64,000 nt of DNA from Streptomyces sp. NBS 14/10 (GTDB lineage Bacteria; Actinomycetota; Actinomycetes; Streptomycetales; Streptomycetaceae): NCBI RefSeq assembly GCF_002224125.1, contig NZ_NCSM01000011.1, forward strand, positions 334,585 through 398,584, given 5' to 3'. Made by a program: the position numbers and the translations under genes. Positions 9,060 through 17,392 of this stretch are shown here, piece by piece. Numbering within the stretch: position 1 is the first letter of the stretch; each line of letters begins with the position of its first letter. The notes under the pieces are model-generated. The model ran no database searches. It was not told the DNA's origin and saw only the letters and a list, made by a program, of their open reading frames with translations.

Positions 9060-10145
9060 TCAGGCCCGTGGGGCGGTGAGCGGCGCGGTGAGCGGCGCGT
9101 CTCCCGGCAGCATGGCCGGGGCGATCAGCAGATGACCGACGGCGTCGGCGAGCAGCCGGGGACCGGCCTCCGCATCCCCCGCGGCGGTCTCGTGCAGCGC
9201 CGTGGCCGCGGCCACGGCGAGCCGGGTCACCTCGCCCGCCAGCGTTTCCACCGGCAGTTCGACACGAGGCAGCCGACGGCCGGCCGGGTCTCCGGGCAGG
9301 GCGCCGATCACCACGACGGTCAGATCCTCGGGTATACGGAGCCCGGCATCGGCCACGGACGTCAGGATGTGGTGATGTGCGGAGGGGTGCTGCACGATCA
9401 GCGCGGTCGGCCGTCCGCCCGCCCCGCCGTCCGCGCGCTCCGCGAGCAGCACCCGGAGCCGGCGGGCCAGCCCGGCCGGATCGTCCACCGCATGGGCCAC
9501 CGTGACGGCGGCGCCGGTGCTCCGGGCACCACGGGTCGCACCGGCGATACCCCGGAGCGCATAACTGCGCCTGGCCACCACTTCCGCCTTGGTGGGTGCG
9601 AGGTAGACCATCTCGCGGTGTCCCGCGGCGGCCAGCTCGGACACCACCAGGGCGGCGGCCTCCTCCCAGTCCAGGTCGGTCCACGGCAGGGCGTCCTCGT
9701 CGGCCGGCCGCCCGATGAGCGCGGCGGGAAAGGCCAGCTCCCGCACCACATCGATCCGGGCGTCCTCCATGTCGACGGCCATCAGCACCGCCGCGTCGGC
9801 AAGGCCGCTCAGCGCCACCCGGCGCAGCCCCTCGGCCTTGTCCTGGGACGTGGTGAGCAGCAGGTCGTAGCCGAGTCTCACGGCCGCGTCGCTGATCTCG
9901 ATCGCGAACGGGCCGTCCACCGCGTTCCGTCGGCCGGCCGGGCGGGGCAGAGCGAGGGCGATCACATGGGTGCGGCTGGAGCGCAGGGTCCGGGCGCTGG
10001 CCCGCGGGTGATACCCGAGCGCGTCCACGGCCTCCTGCACACGTCGGCGCGTCTCATCGGAAATGGGCCGGGAGCCGTTGAACACGTAGGAGACGGTGCT
10101 CGGCGCGACCCCTGCGTGCTGGGCGACATCCCTGATGGTTGGCAA
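9060..10145 (-). CDS. LacI-family transcriptional regulator
   Basis: 361 residues from a TTG start at 10145, which places the canonical N-terminus at once (PTIRDVAQHAGVAPSTVSYVFNGS) and has GAGGGG about seven bases upstream. A longer reading from ATG 10205 adds 20 Arg-rich residues that LacI proteins normally lack. The HTH and hinge helix (to about 60) are followed by a periplasmic-binding-like sensor domain. It precedes the sugar operon on the same strand with a 249-bp gap that holds the palindrome at 8903-8920. It probably represses that operon until an oligosaccharide binds. Confidence 0.9.
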   Translation of the reverse strand: MPTIRDVAQHAGVAPSTVSYVFNGSRPISDETRRRVQEAVDALGYHPRASARTLRSSRTHVIALALPRPAGRRNAVDGPFAIEISDAAVRLGYDLLLTTSQDKAEGLRRVALSGLADAAVLMAVDMEDARIDVVRELAFPAALIGRPADEDALPWTDLDWEEAAALVVSELAAAGHREMVYLAPTKAEVVARRSYALRGIAGATRGARSTGAAVTVAHAVDDPAGLARRLRVLLAERADGGAGGRPTALIVQHPSAHHHILTSVADAGLRIPEDLTVVVIGALPGDPAGRRLPRVELPVETLAGEVTRLAVAAATALHETAAGDAEAGPRLLADAVGHLLIAPAMLPGDAPLTAPLTAPRA

Positions 10146-10202
10146 CCTCGACCCCTCGGTGATGCGGGCACGACGACGAAAGGCCCGAGCGGCAAACCCC
10201 AT

Positions 10203-10237
10203 CATATATGCGACGCCTCACCTGCATATATGCGACG
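10203..10237. repeat. 13-bp direct repeat with CATATATG core upstream of lacI
   Basis: CATATATGCGACG occurs at 10203-10215 and 10225-10237, start to start 22 bp, i.e. about two helical turns. Each copy begins with an 8-bp palindrome. The pair lies 58-92 bases upstream of the preferred TTG start of the LacI gene, so it may be a binding site or promoter element. Confidence 0.6.
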
Positions 10238-10255
10238 GCTGCCGATACCGCGAGG

Positions 10256-10283
10256 TCAGACCACGGAGATCAGACCACAGAGA
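10256..10283. repeat. 14-bp tandem duplication across a stop codon
   Basis: Two adjacent 14-bp units (TCAGACCACGGAGA, then TCAGACCACAGAGA on the plus strand) differ at one base. The upper unit contains the TGA of the minus-strand lipoprotein gene. The second unit supplies a further TGA 14 bases on, in another frame. Confidence 0.8.
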
Positions 10284-10917
10284 GCCGCAGATCTGTCACA
10301 TACCAGCGGCCTTCCCTGACGCCGGCCTCGATCCTGACAACGACTTCGTCCTCCTTCACTCCGGTGGAGTTCGACAGGACGATGGCCTTCAGCGTCTGAC
10401 CGTCCACGGTGATCTGCTCACCGTCGACCGTCGCCTTCTTGTCCGTGACCGGGACCTCGGCGACCTGCACCGTCGGGGGACTCTTCGGCTGGTCGGGGGT
10501 GAACGCGGTGTGCACGCGGTGGACTTGTTCCTTCATCTCCTTTGCCTCCTCCCCGTTGCCCGAGCACATCTCCGCGGTGTTGGGCGTCGGGGGAGCCCCG
10601 TCCATGCCCGGGTTCGCCATGGCCAGGCATGCCTCCTTGGCACGGTCCTGGACGACCGCGGTGACCCACGTGGCCACCGCCCCCCGCGCTGAGGACTGAT
10701 CGCCGGCGCCGGACTGCCCCTTCTGGGACGGGGTGGCGTCGGCGGTCGAGGCCGAGCCCTTGGTGTCCGTCGTCTTCGACGAGTCCGACTTCGACGAGTC
10801 CGTCTTGGTCGAGTCCGCCGAACACCCCGTGAGGGCGGGCACCGCGGCCATCACACAGATGCCGGCGATCCAGCTGACAGCAGTCTTCTTCGACCTGACC
10901 ATTTTCACTGCGCTCAT
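10270..10917 (-). CDS. Putative lipoprotein of unknown function
   Basis: 215 residues from ATG 10917, with AAGGA just upstream; ATG 10902 is an alternative. The signal sequence has positive residues (VRSKK), a hydrophobic core and lipobox LTGC with Cys32. A low-complexity Ser/Lys/Thr/Asp linker follows (about 33-70). Then comes a domain of roughly 140 residues with a helical start (ARGAVATWVTAVVQDRAKEAC) and beta-rich end, resembling small NTF2-like or DUF4878-type extracytoplasmic domains. I do not recognise a function. The stop codon sits in a 14-bp tandem duplication. The gene is followed, 124 bases on, by the lacI gene. Confidence 0.82.
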   Translation of the reverse strand: MSAVKMVRSKKTAVSWIAGICVMAAVPALTGCSADSTKTDSSKSDSSKTTDTKGSASTADATPSQKGQSGAGDQSSARGAVATWVTAVVQDRAKEACLAMANPGMDGAPPTPNTAEMCSGNGEEAKEMKEQVHRVHTAFTPDQPKSPPTVQVAEVPVTDKKATVDGEQITVDGQTLKAIVLSNSTGVKEDEVVVRIEAGVREGRWYVTDLRLSVV

Positions 10918-10947
10918 GCTTCCTTGACCTGGGGATGTCGGGCTCAT

Positions 10948-11392
10948 ATCCGCGATCGGGCTGCCGTATCCCCTCTCACCTGCACTTATTGCTTCGGTGC
11001 TGTTCGGTGACGCTCATATTCCACAACATTGACGCTGTGGTTCAAGCGCGCGCCGCGCCACCCTCCTCAGGCTGCGCCGAGACCCGGAGTAACGGGGGTT
11101 GCCCAGAGTAACGGGGGTTGCTCTGGATCCGTCGCATACCTGGCCTGACAGCCGCCACCACAAGGAATACCTGATGAAGCACGTCTCTCCGCCGAGATCC
11201 ACAGTGGGCCCCTTCCCCCGCGAAGAGGCAGTTCGTCTCCATGACGGTGCCCGCTTCACTGCCCGCCATCGGCGGTGACAGCGATCCAGGCCCCGCCGCG
11301 CAACCTGGGCGAGCCGTACTCCGGCCGCCCGTCAGTACATCGGGGGGTACCTCGGCAGCCGTTCGCGGTGTGCCAGGAGGTGAGCGAACAGC
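10948..11392. other. 445-bp intergenic region between divergent lipoprotein and SARP genes
   Basis: No convincing gene. It holds an interrupted inverted repeat CCACA-N10-TGTGG at 11021-11040 and a 16-bp exact direct repeat at 11087-11121. The short minus-strand open frames here lack ribosome sites and recognisable content. It probably carries promoters for both flanking genes. Confidence 0.6.
11087..11121. repeat. 16-bp exact direct repeat upstream of SARP gene
   Basis: GAGTAACGGGGGTTGC occurs at 11087-11102 and 11106-11121, start to start 19 bp. SARP regulators bind short direct repeats on one DNA face, so an autoregulatory site is conceivable, although the usual spacing is 11 or 22 bp. Confidence 0.65.
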
Positions 11393-12571
11393 ATGAACTC
11401 AAGTCACGAACAGACCAGGCGATACGCCATACTCGGCCCGGTCGAGGTCCTGCACGGTGAGACGCCGCTGGATCTGGGGCCACGGCAGCGCCGGGTACTG
11501 CTCACGCGCTTGCTGATCGAGGACGGTCGGCCCATCTCGCTGCCACGGCTGTGCCGGGATCTGTGGCAGGGAGACCAGCCGGCTGCGGCGGCCTCCTCCG
11601 TACGCGCACACATCAGCAGGCTGCGCTCGGTACTCGACCCGGTGCGCCAGGGCCGGTCCACCGTGCTGGTGAACGGACCGGCCGGCTACGCCCTGAAGGT
11701 GCCCCGTGAGGCCCAGGACACCGTACTCTTCGAGCAGTCCCTGGCCAGGGCCCGCGAGTTGCTGCGAAGCAATCAGTTCGCCTCGGCTCATGCGGCGTTG
11801 GAAACCGCGCTCGGGCTGTGGCGTGGCGATGCCCTCGGTGAGTCCGCCAAGTATGCCTTCGCGGCGCGTGAGGCGGCACGGCTCGCCGCCGCCCACCACG
11901 ATGCCAGAGAGCTGCAGGCCGCCATCCTCATCGAACTGGGCGACCTGGAGCGGGCGGTCGGCATCGCCGAAGATCTCGTCGTCAAGACCCCGCTCCGCGA
12001 GGCGTCCTGGGCGCTGCTGATGCGCTCGCTGTACAAGATGGGCCGATCGGTCGAGGCGCTGCATCAGTACGGACGGTTCCGCACCATGCTGGCCAAGAAA
12101 CTCGGTCTGGACCCCAGCCCCGGGCTGAACGACCTGCACACCGCCATCCTGCGGCATGACACCGCCGTCCTCGGCAGCCCCCGTCACTCCCGCTCCGCCA
12201 CCACCCTGTCCCCTGGTCCTGGCGTCACCGCGGAACCGCTGGCGGGCCGGACGGCGGAGACCGCCCATCTGACCGCCGTCCTCCAGACCGCGGCGGCGGG
12301 CCGCACCCAGTGGGTCGTACTCTCCGGTGAGCCGGGGTCCGGAAAGACCCGGCTGCTGGACGAGATGTCGGCGCAGGCGGAGGGGAAGTCGTCGCCTATC
12401 TGCGTCTCCCACTCGTACCGGAAGGTTCGACACCTTCCGGTACGGCGCCTGGGATGGTGGAGTCCAGGGAGAACATCCCGCGCGAGCCGTCAGTCCCCGC
12501 TCCAGGGCCGTCCATCATCTTCCGATCCACCTCCATGCGTTCGATGCATGTCTGGCCGTACTGCTTCTTGA
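11393..12571 (+). pseudogene. SARP (AfsR/DnrI-type) regulator truncated in its NTPase domain
   Basis: The start ATG 11393 follows CAGGAGGTGAG. Residues about 10-95 form the OmpR-like winged helix and about 100-250 the bacterial transcriptional activation domain (REASWALLMRSLYKMGRSVEALHQYGRFRTML), both intact. A linker leads to an NTPase with Walker A GEPGSGKTRLLDEM (about 314-327), and homology stops about ten residues later, near 12395. The remaining frame (residues about 335-392) is unlike any SARP and reads through a 13-bp-arm hairpin and, in reverse, an AraC fragment. Full AfsR-type proteins have 600-1000 residues. The DNA-binding half might still work as a short SARP, since short SARPs lack the NTPase. 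Confidence 0.8.
12414..12444. other. Perfect hairpin at the SARP truncation point
   Basis: Arms of 13 bp (CGTACCGGAAGGT at 12414-12426 and its exact complement at 12432-12444) enclose a 5-base loop. It begins about 20 bases after SARP homology ends. It could be the terminator of the lost minus-strand gene whose remnant follows, or the end of an inserted segment. Confidence 0.75.
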
Positions 12572-12602
12572 AGGCCCGGATGAAGTGGCTGGTGTCCACG
12601 GA
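12534..12602 (-). pseudogene. Fragment of an AraC-type HTH
   Basis: On the minus strand the reading SVDTSHFIRAFKKQYGQT matches the second helix-turn-helix of AraC/XylS proteins (D-x-SHF-x-RAFKK-x-YG). No upstream sensor domain or first HTH is found in this frame, although similarity may begin slightly earlier, near 12690. It appears to be a leftover of a gene lost in the rearrangement that cut the SARP gene. Confidence 0.5.
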
Positions 12603-12742
12603 CTGCGGACTGCCGGTGGGCAGCGAGTCCCGAGACACCCAGCCGACCGGACGGGTGGTAAGAGCAAGCCGGGCCGCTACCGGTTGCCAACGGCTGTTGT
12701 AGTTCAGTAACCGTCCCGCCGGGCAGTGCGAAAGGAAGGAAT

Positions 12743-13549
12743 TCAGGTGGCGCTGAGGTTGGTCGTGCGACGGGCGTGGGCTTCGATCAGGGCGAGCGTG
12801 ACGTCGGGCTGCTCGATGTGAGGCAGGTGACCGGCCTTGGGGATGACTTCGAGGTGGGCGTCGGCAAAGGCCGCGGCGTAGGCGGCGCCGTAGGCCGGTG
12901 TGACCACGCGGTCGCTCTCCCCCCACAGCAGCAGTACCGGTATGTCCACACGGCCCAGGCGGCGCAGCAGTTTCGCATCGTGCATGTACGGCTCGCCCGC
13001 GAGGACGCGCATGGTGGCCATGTTGGCCTGCCGGGTGGCGCGTTGGCCGGCCGGTATGGCGGCGGGGTCCACGTAGTAGCGGTCCGGGTCGTACCAGGAA
13101 TGCTCCGCCACACCGCGGGCGTCGAGCGCGAAGAAGTTCGTGATCGGCTCGTCCGCGATGCGCACGCCCACCGCGTCGATCAGGACGAGGCCGCTGATAA
13201 CACCCGCCGTGTCACGCACCGCCATCTCGGCCGCGATCCAGCCGCCGAGCGAGGAGCCGATGACCAGGACGTCGCGCAGCCCGCGGTCGTGCAGGAGCCG
13301 CAGGTAGGCCATGGCCAGATCGTCCACACCGGTCAGCCAGCCGGGGCGAGGTGTCCCCTCCCAGCCGGGATGCACAGGTGTGAGGGTGTGCGCGGTGGAC
13401 GAGAGATGTGCGGCGATGCCGGCGACCGTGGCGGGCCCACCGCCTCCGTGCAGAACGAGCACCGGGCGGCCGGTGCCCGCCTCGGACAGGGCGAGATCGA
13501 GGTCGTCGTACGAGGCGTCAGGAGCAAGGGAATTGATGTCCGTTGTCAT
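12743..13549 (-). CDS. Alpha/beta-fold hydrolase
   Basis: 268 residues from ATG 13549. The oxyanion-hole motif LVLHGGGG lies near residue 33. The nucleophile elbow is GSSLGG (about 105), a late Asp is in WGESDRV (about 215), and the catalytic His in AGHLPHIEQP (about 245). The pattern fits serine esterase, lactonase or C-C bond hydrolase members, and substrate cannot be assigned. It is transcribed away from a MarR regulator across a 61-bp AT-rich gap, the usual arrangement for a MarR-controlled enzyme. Confidence 0.85.
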   Translation of the reverse strand: MTTDINSLAPDASYDDLDLALSEAGTGRPVLVLHGGGGPATVAGIAAHLSSTAHTLTPVHPGWEGTPRPGWLTGVDDLAMAYLRLLHDRGLRDVLVIGSSLGGWIAAEMAVRDTAGVISGLVLIDAVGVRIADEPITNFFALDARGVAEHSWYDPDRYYVDPAAIPAGQRATRQANMATMRVLAGEPYMHDAKLLRRLGRVDIPVLLLWGESDRVVTPAYGAAYAAAFADAHLEVIPKAGHLPHIEQPDVTLALIEAHARRTTNLSAT

Positions 13550-13562
13550 GCCCCACACCCTA

Positions 13563-13587
13563 ACTAAACTTCTTTAATTAAGCTAGT
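13563..13587. promoter_or_regulatory. AT-rich candidate MarR operator between divergent genes
   Basis: In very GC-rich surroundings this 25-bp stretch is mostly A/T, contains TTAATTAA (13574-13581) and is flanked by ACTA (13563-13566) and TAGT (13584-13587). The symmetry is imperfect. It occupies the whole promoter space of the hydrolase and marR-type genes. Confidence 0.5.
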
Positions 13588-13610
13588 TTCATTGCGGGTA
13601 GACTTACAGC

Positions 13611-14051
13611 ATGGATGCTGATCTGCAGGTTTTGGGGCGCGCGGTCAAACAGGCGCAGTACCGGCAGCACCGAGCGCTGGACAGTGCGCTGAGCGAGGTC
13701 GGTACGACGTTGGCGCAGTGGGACGCGTTGCGCGCCGTCAGCCGCCGGCCCGGAGCGTCGGCGCGCGAGCTGGCCGCCGTGACGTTCCAGAGCGAGCAGG
13801 CGTTCGGAGCGCTCGTGGGCCGTCTGGCCACCCAGGGACTGGTGGAGCGCAGGCCGGGCCACGGACGCCGCGTCGAACATCACCTCACGCCCGCCGGCGC
13901 ACAGACTCTGGCCGCGGGCCACCGGGTCAGCGACAAGGTCCTGGAGGAGTGTTTCTCGCCTCTCCCGTCCGCGGACCGGGCAACCCTGCTCGGCCTGCTA
14001 CGACAGCTCAACGACGGCGGCCCTGATCAACTCGACCTCCAAGACCGATAG
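13611..14051 (+). CDS. MarR-family transcriptional regulator
   Basis: 146 residues, normal for the family. The winged HTH spans about 30-100: TLAQWDALRAVSRRPGASARELA, then QSEQAFGALVGRLATQGLVERRPG as recognition helix, and the wing GRRVEHHLTPAG. N- and C-terminal helices would form the dimer interface. Divergent from the hydrolase gene, it probably represses both by binding the AT-rich element between them. Confidence 0.92.
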   Translation: MDADLQVLGRAVKQAQYRQHRALDSALSEVGTTLAQWDALRAVSRRPGASARELAAVTFQSEQAFGALVGRLATQGLVERRPGHGRRVEHHLTPAGAQTLAAGHRVSDKVLEECFSPLPSADRATLLGLLRQLNDGGPDQLDLQDR

Positions 14052-14077
14052 TTGCCGTCGAGGGCAGCGGCGGGCCG

Positions 14078-14109
14078 GCGGGTCAGCGGGTCAGCGGGTC
14101 AGCGGGTCA
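14078..14109. repeat. Four 8-bp tandem repeats spanning the PucR stop codon
   Basis: GCGGGTCA is repeated four times exactly. On the minus strand each unit gives a TGA; the first (14109-14107) ends the PucR gene and the next three lie 8, 16 and 24 bases on, so all three frames are closed. Confidence 0.9.
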
Positions 14110-15741
14110 GCGGGCGTCGATGATCATGAGGGCGGTGTGCAGCGAGGTCCGTGACTCGGCAGACTCCAGTGAGACGTCAAGGATGCGTTCGATGGTCCGC
14201 AGGCGACTGTAGAGGGTGGGGCGGCTCAGGCCGGTCAGCCGGGCGGTGTGCGTCTTGGAGCCCGCGCAGTCGAGGTGGGTGCGCAGCAGGGTCAGGAGGT
14301 TGTCGCCCGTGCGGGCGTCGTGGTCGAGGAGGCGGCCCAGTTCGGTCTCGGCGAACGCCTGGACGCGGTGGTCGTTGCGGAGGAGGGCGACGAGCCCGCG
14401 CAGGCGTACGTCGGTCGAGCGGTAGAGGCGGTTGGTCTCCGGCATGGTCAGCCCCACGTCGGCCACGTGTTCCGCCTCGGTGATGCCCTGGGCTGCCGCG
14501 ATGAGGCTCGGGGAGGCGGGTGCGGTGCCGGCGGCCCAGCCGTCCGTGCCGCCTCGTCCGGTCAGCCGCTCGCGCAGCCCGCCGCATACGGCGCTCAGCG
14601 CGCTGTCGGCGCCCTTGGGGGGACACGACATGATCGCCGAGACGGTTCCTTCCCGGCGGATGGAGACGATCGCGCTCTGCCCGGCGGCGGCGACCGCCTG
14701 ACGCACGGCGGTCAGCAGGCGGCGGTCGACTTCGCCCTGGGTCAGTGCGTCGGTGTCGGGCCGCCCGGGGACCCGTACGGACAGCGGTACGTACTGGGCG
14801 CTCGGGGTGAGGCCGAGGGCGCTCGCCCGTGCCAGGGCCTCGGCGCCGTCGTTGATCCGGCCACCCCGCAGATCGTCCAGGAGGCCGCCGTGCGCGTGGA
14901 CGACGAGGGCGTCGCGCTCCTGCTGGATCATCCGGTGCAGTTGCAGGGACTGCGCGGCGCGTTCGAGCACCATACGTGCGCGGGAGGCGTTCGGCGTGCG
15001 GGTGGGCAGGACGAGTCGGCCCCAGCGTTCGGAGCCGACGCCCACCGGGACGGCCGACCAGGCCGAGCCGGTGGCGAAACCGGCGGTGGATCCGGTGATG
15101 GATCCGCTGGTGGGGGTGTCCGCCGAGGCGTGGAGGCGTGATCGTTCGGCCCACTGGTACAGAAGTTGCGCCGTCGGAGTGTCCACCGCGGAGAAGGCCA
15201 GCACATGCCGGCTGAGATCTTCCAGTACCAGGGGGGCGCCCAGGGTCTGTGCCGCGCGGGTCACGATGTCCGTGGTGGAGGCGCGGGCGATGTTGAGCGA
15301 GGTGAAGACCTCGTGGGTGGTCCGGGCGAATTCCACCTCGTCGTACTGGTCCGCCACGATCAGCCGGTGTACCTGCTGGGTGACCTCGATGAAGCGGATC
15401 GTGGCGGACAGGACCGCCACCGGGAGACGGAGCGAGTCGGCCAGGGTCCCCAGATAGTCGGGCGCCGCCTTGAGGTGGGTGCCCAGTTCGATGACGAGTC
15501 CCGCCACGTCCTGCTCGGCCAGCATGGTCAGGTAGGCGGACGCCTGGCGGGCACCGCCGGACAGGGGCAGACCGGTGGTCAGGACGAGTTCACCGCCCTC
15601 GAGCAGATCGGTGAGGTCGGTGAGATCGCTGATGTGGACCCAGCGGACCGGTCGGTCGAGGTGATCCCGGCCGCCGATGACACGCGGGCGGCCCGCGGCC
15701 ATGACGGGCAGCGCGAGGACTTCCCGGATCGTCAGCTGCAT
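14107..15741 (-). CDS. PucR-family transcriptional regulator
   Basis: 544 residues from ATG 15741 (a longer frame exists but MQLTIREVLALP is the typical N-terminus). An N-terminal PucR domain (about 1-150: LTIREVLALPVMAAGRPRVIGG, ELVLTTGLPL) is followed by a GGDEF-like regulatory middle part. A C-terminal HTH_30 domain (about 475-540: LDCAGSKTHTARLTGLSRPTLYSRLRTIE) ends the protein. PucR/CdaR proteins respond to small catabolic substrates. It is divergent from the semialdehyde dehydrogenase and aminotransferase genes, so it is the likely activator of that pathway. The intervening 101 bp hold TGTAAA-N16-TTTACA at 15750-15777. Confidence 0.9.
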   Translation of the reverse strand: MQLTIREVLALPVMAAGRPRVIGGRDHLDRPVRWVHISDLTDLTDLLEGGELVLTTGLPLSGGARQASAYLTMLAEQDVAGLVIELGTHLKAAPDYLGTLADSLRLPVAVLSATIRFIEVTQQVHRLIVADQYDEVEFARTTHEVFTSLNIARASTTDIVTRAAQTLGAPLVLEDLSRHVLAFSAVDTPTAQLLYQWAERSRLHASADTPTSGSITGSTAGFATGSAWSAVPVGVGSERWGRLVLPTRTPNASRARMVLERAAQSLQLHRMIQQERDALVVHAHGGLLDDLRGGRINDGAEALARASALGLTPSAQYVPLSVRVPGRPDTDALTQGEVDRRLLTAVRQAVAAAGQSAIVSIRREGTVSAIMSCPPKGADSALSAVCGGLRERLTGRGGTDGWAAGTAPASPSLIAAAQGITEAEHVADVGLTMPETNRLYRSTDVRLRGLVALLRNDHRVQAFAETELGRLLDHDARTGDNLLTLLRTHLDCAGSKTHTARLTGLSRPTLYSRLRTIERILDVSLESAESRTSLHTALMIIDAR

Positions 15742-15749
15742 GGCCGAAG

Positions 15750-15777
15750 TGTAAACAGCTGGTCGGATATTTTTACA
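15750..15777. promoter_or_regulatory. Interrupted inverted repeat between pucR-type gene and mmsA
   Basis: TGTAAA-N16-TTTACA, with ACAG following each arm in the same orientation so that ACAGCTGGTCGG and ACAGTCTGTCGG also form a near direct repeat. It lies in the only promoter space of two divergent genes. Confidence 0.5.
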
Positions 15778-15842
15778 GTCTGTCGGCCCGGGCTCTGGCA
15801 GCCTCACCAACACCGAGCAGACCGAGCGAGGGCGAGGAATCA

Positions 15843-17348
15843 GTGGCGACCAGCGATCTTTCACGTATCGGCCATTGGGCGAACAACAAGGCTTTCCCCG
15901 GTACGAGCGGCCGTACCGCCGCCGTGACCAATCCCGCGACCGGTGCGGTGACGGGCGAGGTGGCCCTGGCCCATGTGGAGGACTGCCACGCGGTGATCGA
16001 CGCGGCCGCGGCCGCCTTCCCCGCCTGGCGTGACACCTCGCTGGCCAAGCGCACCGCGATCATGTTCCGGTTCCGGGAACTGCTCAACGAGCGCAAGGGC
16101 GAGCTCGCCGAGATCATCACCAGTGAGCACGGCAAGGTCCTGTCCGACGCGCTGGGCGAGGTCACCCGCGGCCAGGAGGTCGTGGAGTTCGCCTGCGGCA
16201 TCCCGCATCTGCTCAAGGGCGGGTTCAGCGAGAACGCCTCGACCGGGGTGGACGTGACCTCGATCCGGCAGCCGCTCGGAGTGGTCGGCATCATCTCGCC
16301 GTTCAACTTCCCCGCCATGGTGCCCATGTGGTTCTTCCCCGTGGCCATCGCGGCCGGCAACACCGTGGTGCTCAAGCCGAGCGAGAAGGATCCCTCGGCC
16401 GCCCTGTGGCTGGCCGAGCTGTGGGCCGAGGCCGGACTGCCCGCCGGGGTGTTCAACGTACTGCAGGGTGACAAGGTCGCGGTCGACGAGCTGCTGTCCC
16501 ACCGGGCCGTCAAGGCCATCAGCTTCGTGGGCTCCACACCGGTCGCCCAGTACGTGTACGCCGCGGGAACCGCCGAGGGCAAGCGGGTCCAGGCGCTGGG
16601 CGGGGCGAAGAACCACGCCGTCGTGCTGCCCGACGCCGATCTGGACCTCGCCGCCGACGCCATGGTCAACGCCGGATTCGGGTCGGCCGGGGAGCGCTGC
16701 ATGGCGATCTCCGCCGTCGTGGCGGTCGGATCCATCGCCGACGAACTGGTCGCGAAGATCGCCGAACGCACCCGTCTCGTCAAGACCGGCGACGGCACCC
16801 GGGACAGTGACATGGGGCCGCTGGTGACGGCCGCACACCGGGACCGGGTCGCCTCCTACATCGACGGGGCCGAGCGGGAGGGCGCGGCCATCGTCGTGGA
16901 CGGACGGCAGGTCGTGGCCGACGGCGGCCAGGACGGATTCTGGCTCGGCCCCACCCTCGTCGACCGCGTCACCACCACCATGAGCTGCTACACCGACGAG
17001 ATCTTCGGACCGGTCCTGTCCGTCCTGCGGGTCGGCTCCTACGACGAGGCCCTGGAGCTGATCAACGCCAACCCGTACGGCAACGGCACGGCGATCTTCA
17101 CCAATGACGGCGGGGCCGCGCGCCGCTTCCACAACGAGGTCGAGGTCGGCATGGTCGGCATCAACGTGCCGATTCCCGTGCCAATGGCCTACTACAGCTT
17201 CGGCGGCTGGAAGAGCTCCCTGTTCGGGGACACCCATGCGCACGGCACCGAGGGCGTGCACTTCTTCACCCGCGGCAAGGTCGTCACCACCCGCTGGCGC
17301 GGCCCCGACCAGGGCGGCCTCAACCTCGGCTTCCCGCAGACCGTCTGA
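15843..17348 (+). CDS. mmsA: CoA-acylating methylmalonate-semialdehyde dehydrogenase
   Basis: 501 residues, GTG start. It is a full MSDH of the aldehyde dehydrogenase superfamily: NPATGAVTGEV near the start, SPFNFPAMVPMWFFPVAIAAGNT (about 153-175), the NAD-fold GSTPVAQYVY and active-site Cys in GSAGERCMAIS (about 285). Known reaction: (methyl)malonate semialdehyde + CoA + NAD to propionyl- or acetyl-CoA with loss of CO2. With the aminotransferase just downstream, malonate semialdehyde from beta-alanine is the likely substrate, though valine catabolism through methylmalonate semialdehyde would suit the decayed branched-chain dehydrogenase nearby. The 3' end carries a 10-bp near-repeat that includes the stop. 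Confidence 0.93.
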   Translation: MATSDLSRIGHWANNKAFPGTSGRTAAVTNPATGAVTGEVALAHVEDCHAVIDAAAAAFPAWRDTSLAKRTAIMFRFRELLNERKGELAEIITSEHGKVLSDALGEVTRGQEVVEFACGIPHLLKGGFSENASTGVDVTSIRQPLGVVGIISPFNFPAMVPMWFFPVAIAAGNTVVLKPSEKDPSAALWLAELWAEAGLPAGVFNVLQGDKVAVDELLSHRAVKAISFVGSTPVAQYVYAAGTAEGKRVQALGGAKNHAVVLPDADLDLAADAMVNAGFGSAGERCMAISAVVAVGSIADELVAKIAERTRLVKTGDGTRDSDMGPLVTAAHRDRVASYIDGAEREGAAIVVDGRQVVADGGQDGFWLGPTLVDRVTTTMSCYTDEIFGPVLSVLRVGSYDEALELINANPYGNGTAIFTNDGGAARRFHNEVEVGMVGINVPIPVPMAYYSFGGWKSSLFGDTHAHGTEGVHFFTRGKVVTTRWRGPDQGGLNLGFPQTV

Positions 17349-17360
17349 GACCGCCTGAGC
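17341..17360. repeat. 10-bp imperfect tandem duplication over the mmsA stop codon
   Basis: CCGTCTGAGA followed by CCGCCTGAGC, and a weaker third copy CCGCCCGAAG to 17370. The first contains the mmsA TGA (17346-17348) and the second another TGA 10 bases on in a different frame. Confidence 0.6.
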
Positions 17361-17392
17361 CCGCCCGAAGGAGAATGAAGGAGACACCCGTC

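Noticed and set aside
11042..11269. Small minus-strand frames in the SARP upstream region
   Set aside because: No ribosome site, no recognisable sequence, and they cross the direct repeats.
12396..12926. 176-residue minus-strand frame as an intact AraC gene
   Set aside because: Only about 25 residues resemble AraC; the first part is the shadow of the hydrolase gene.
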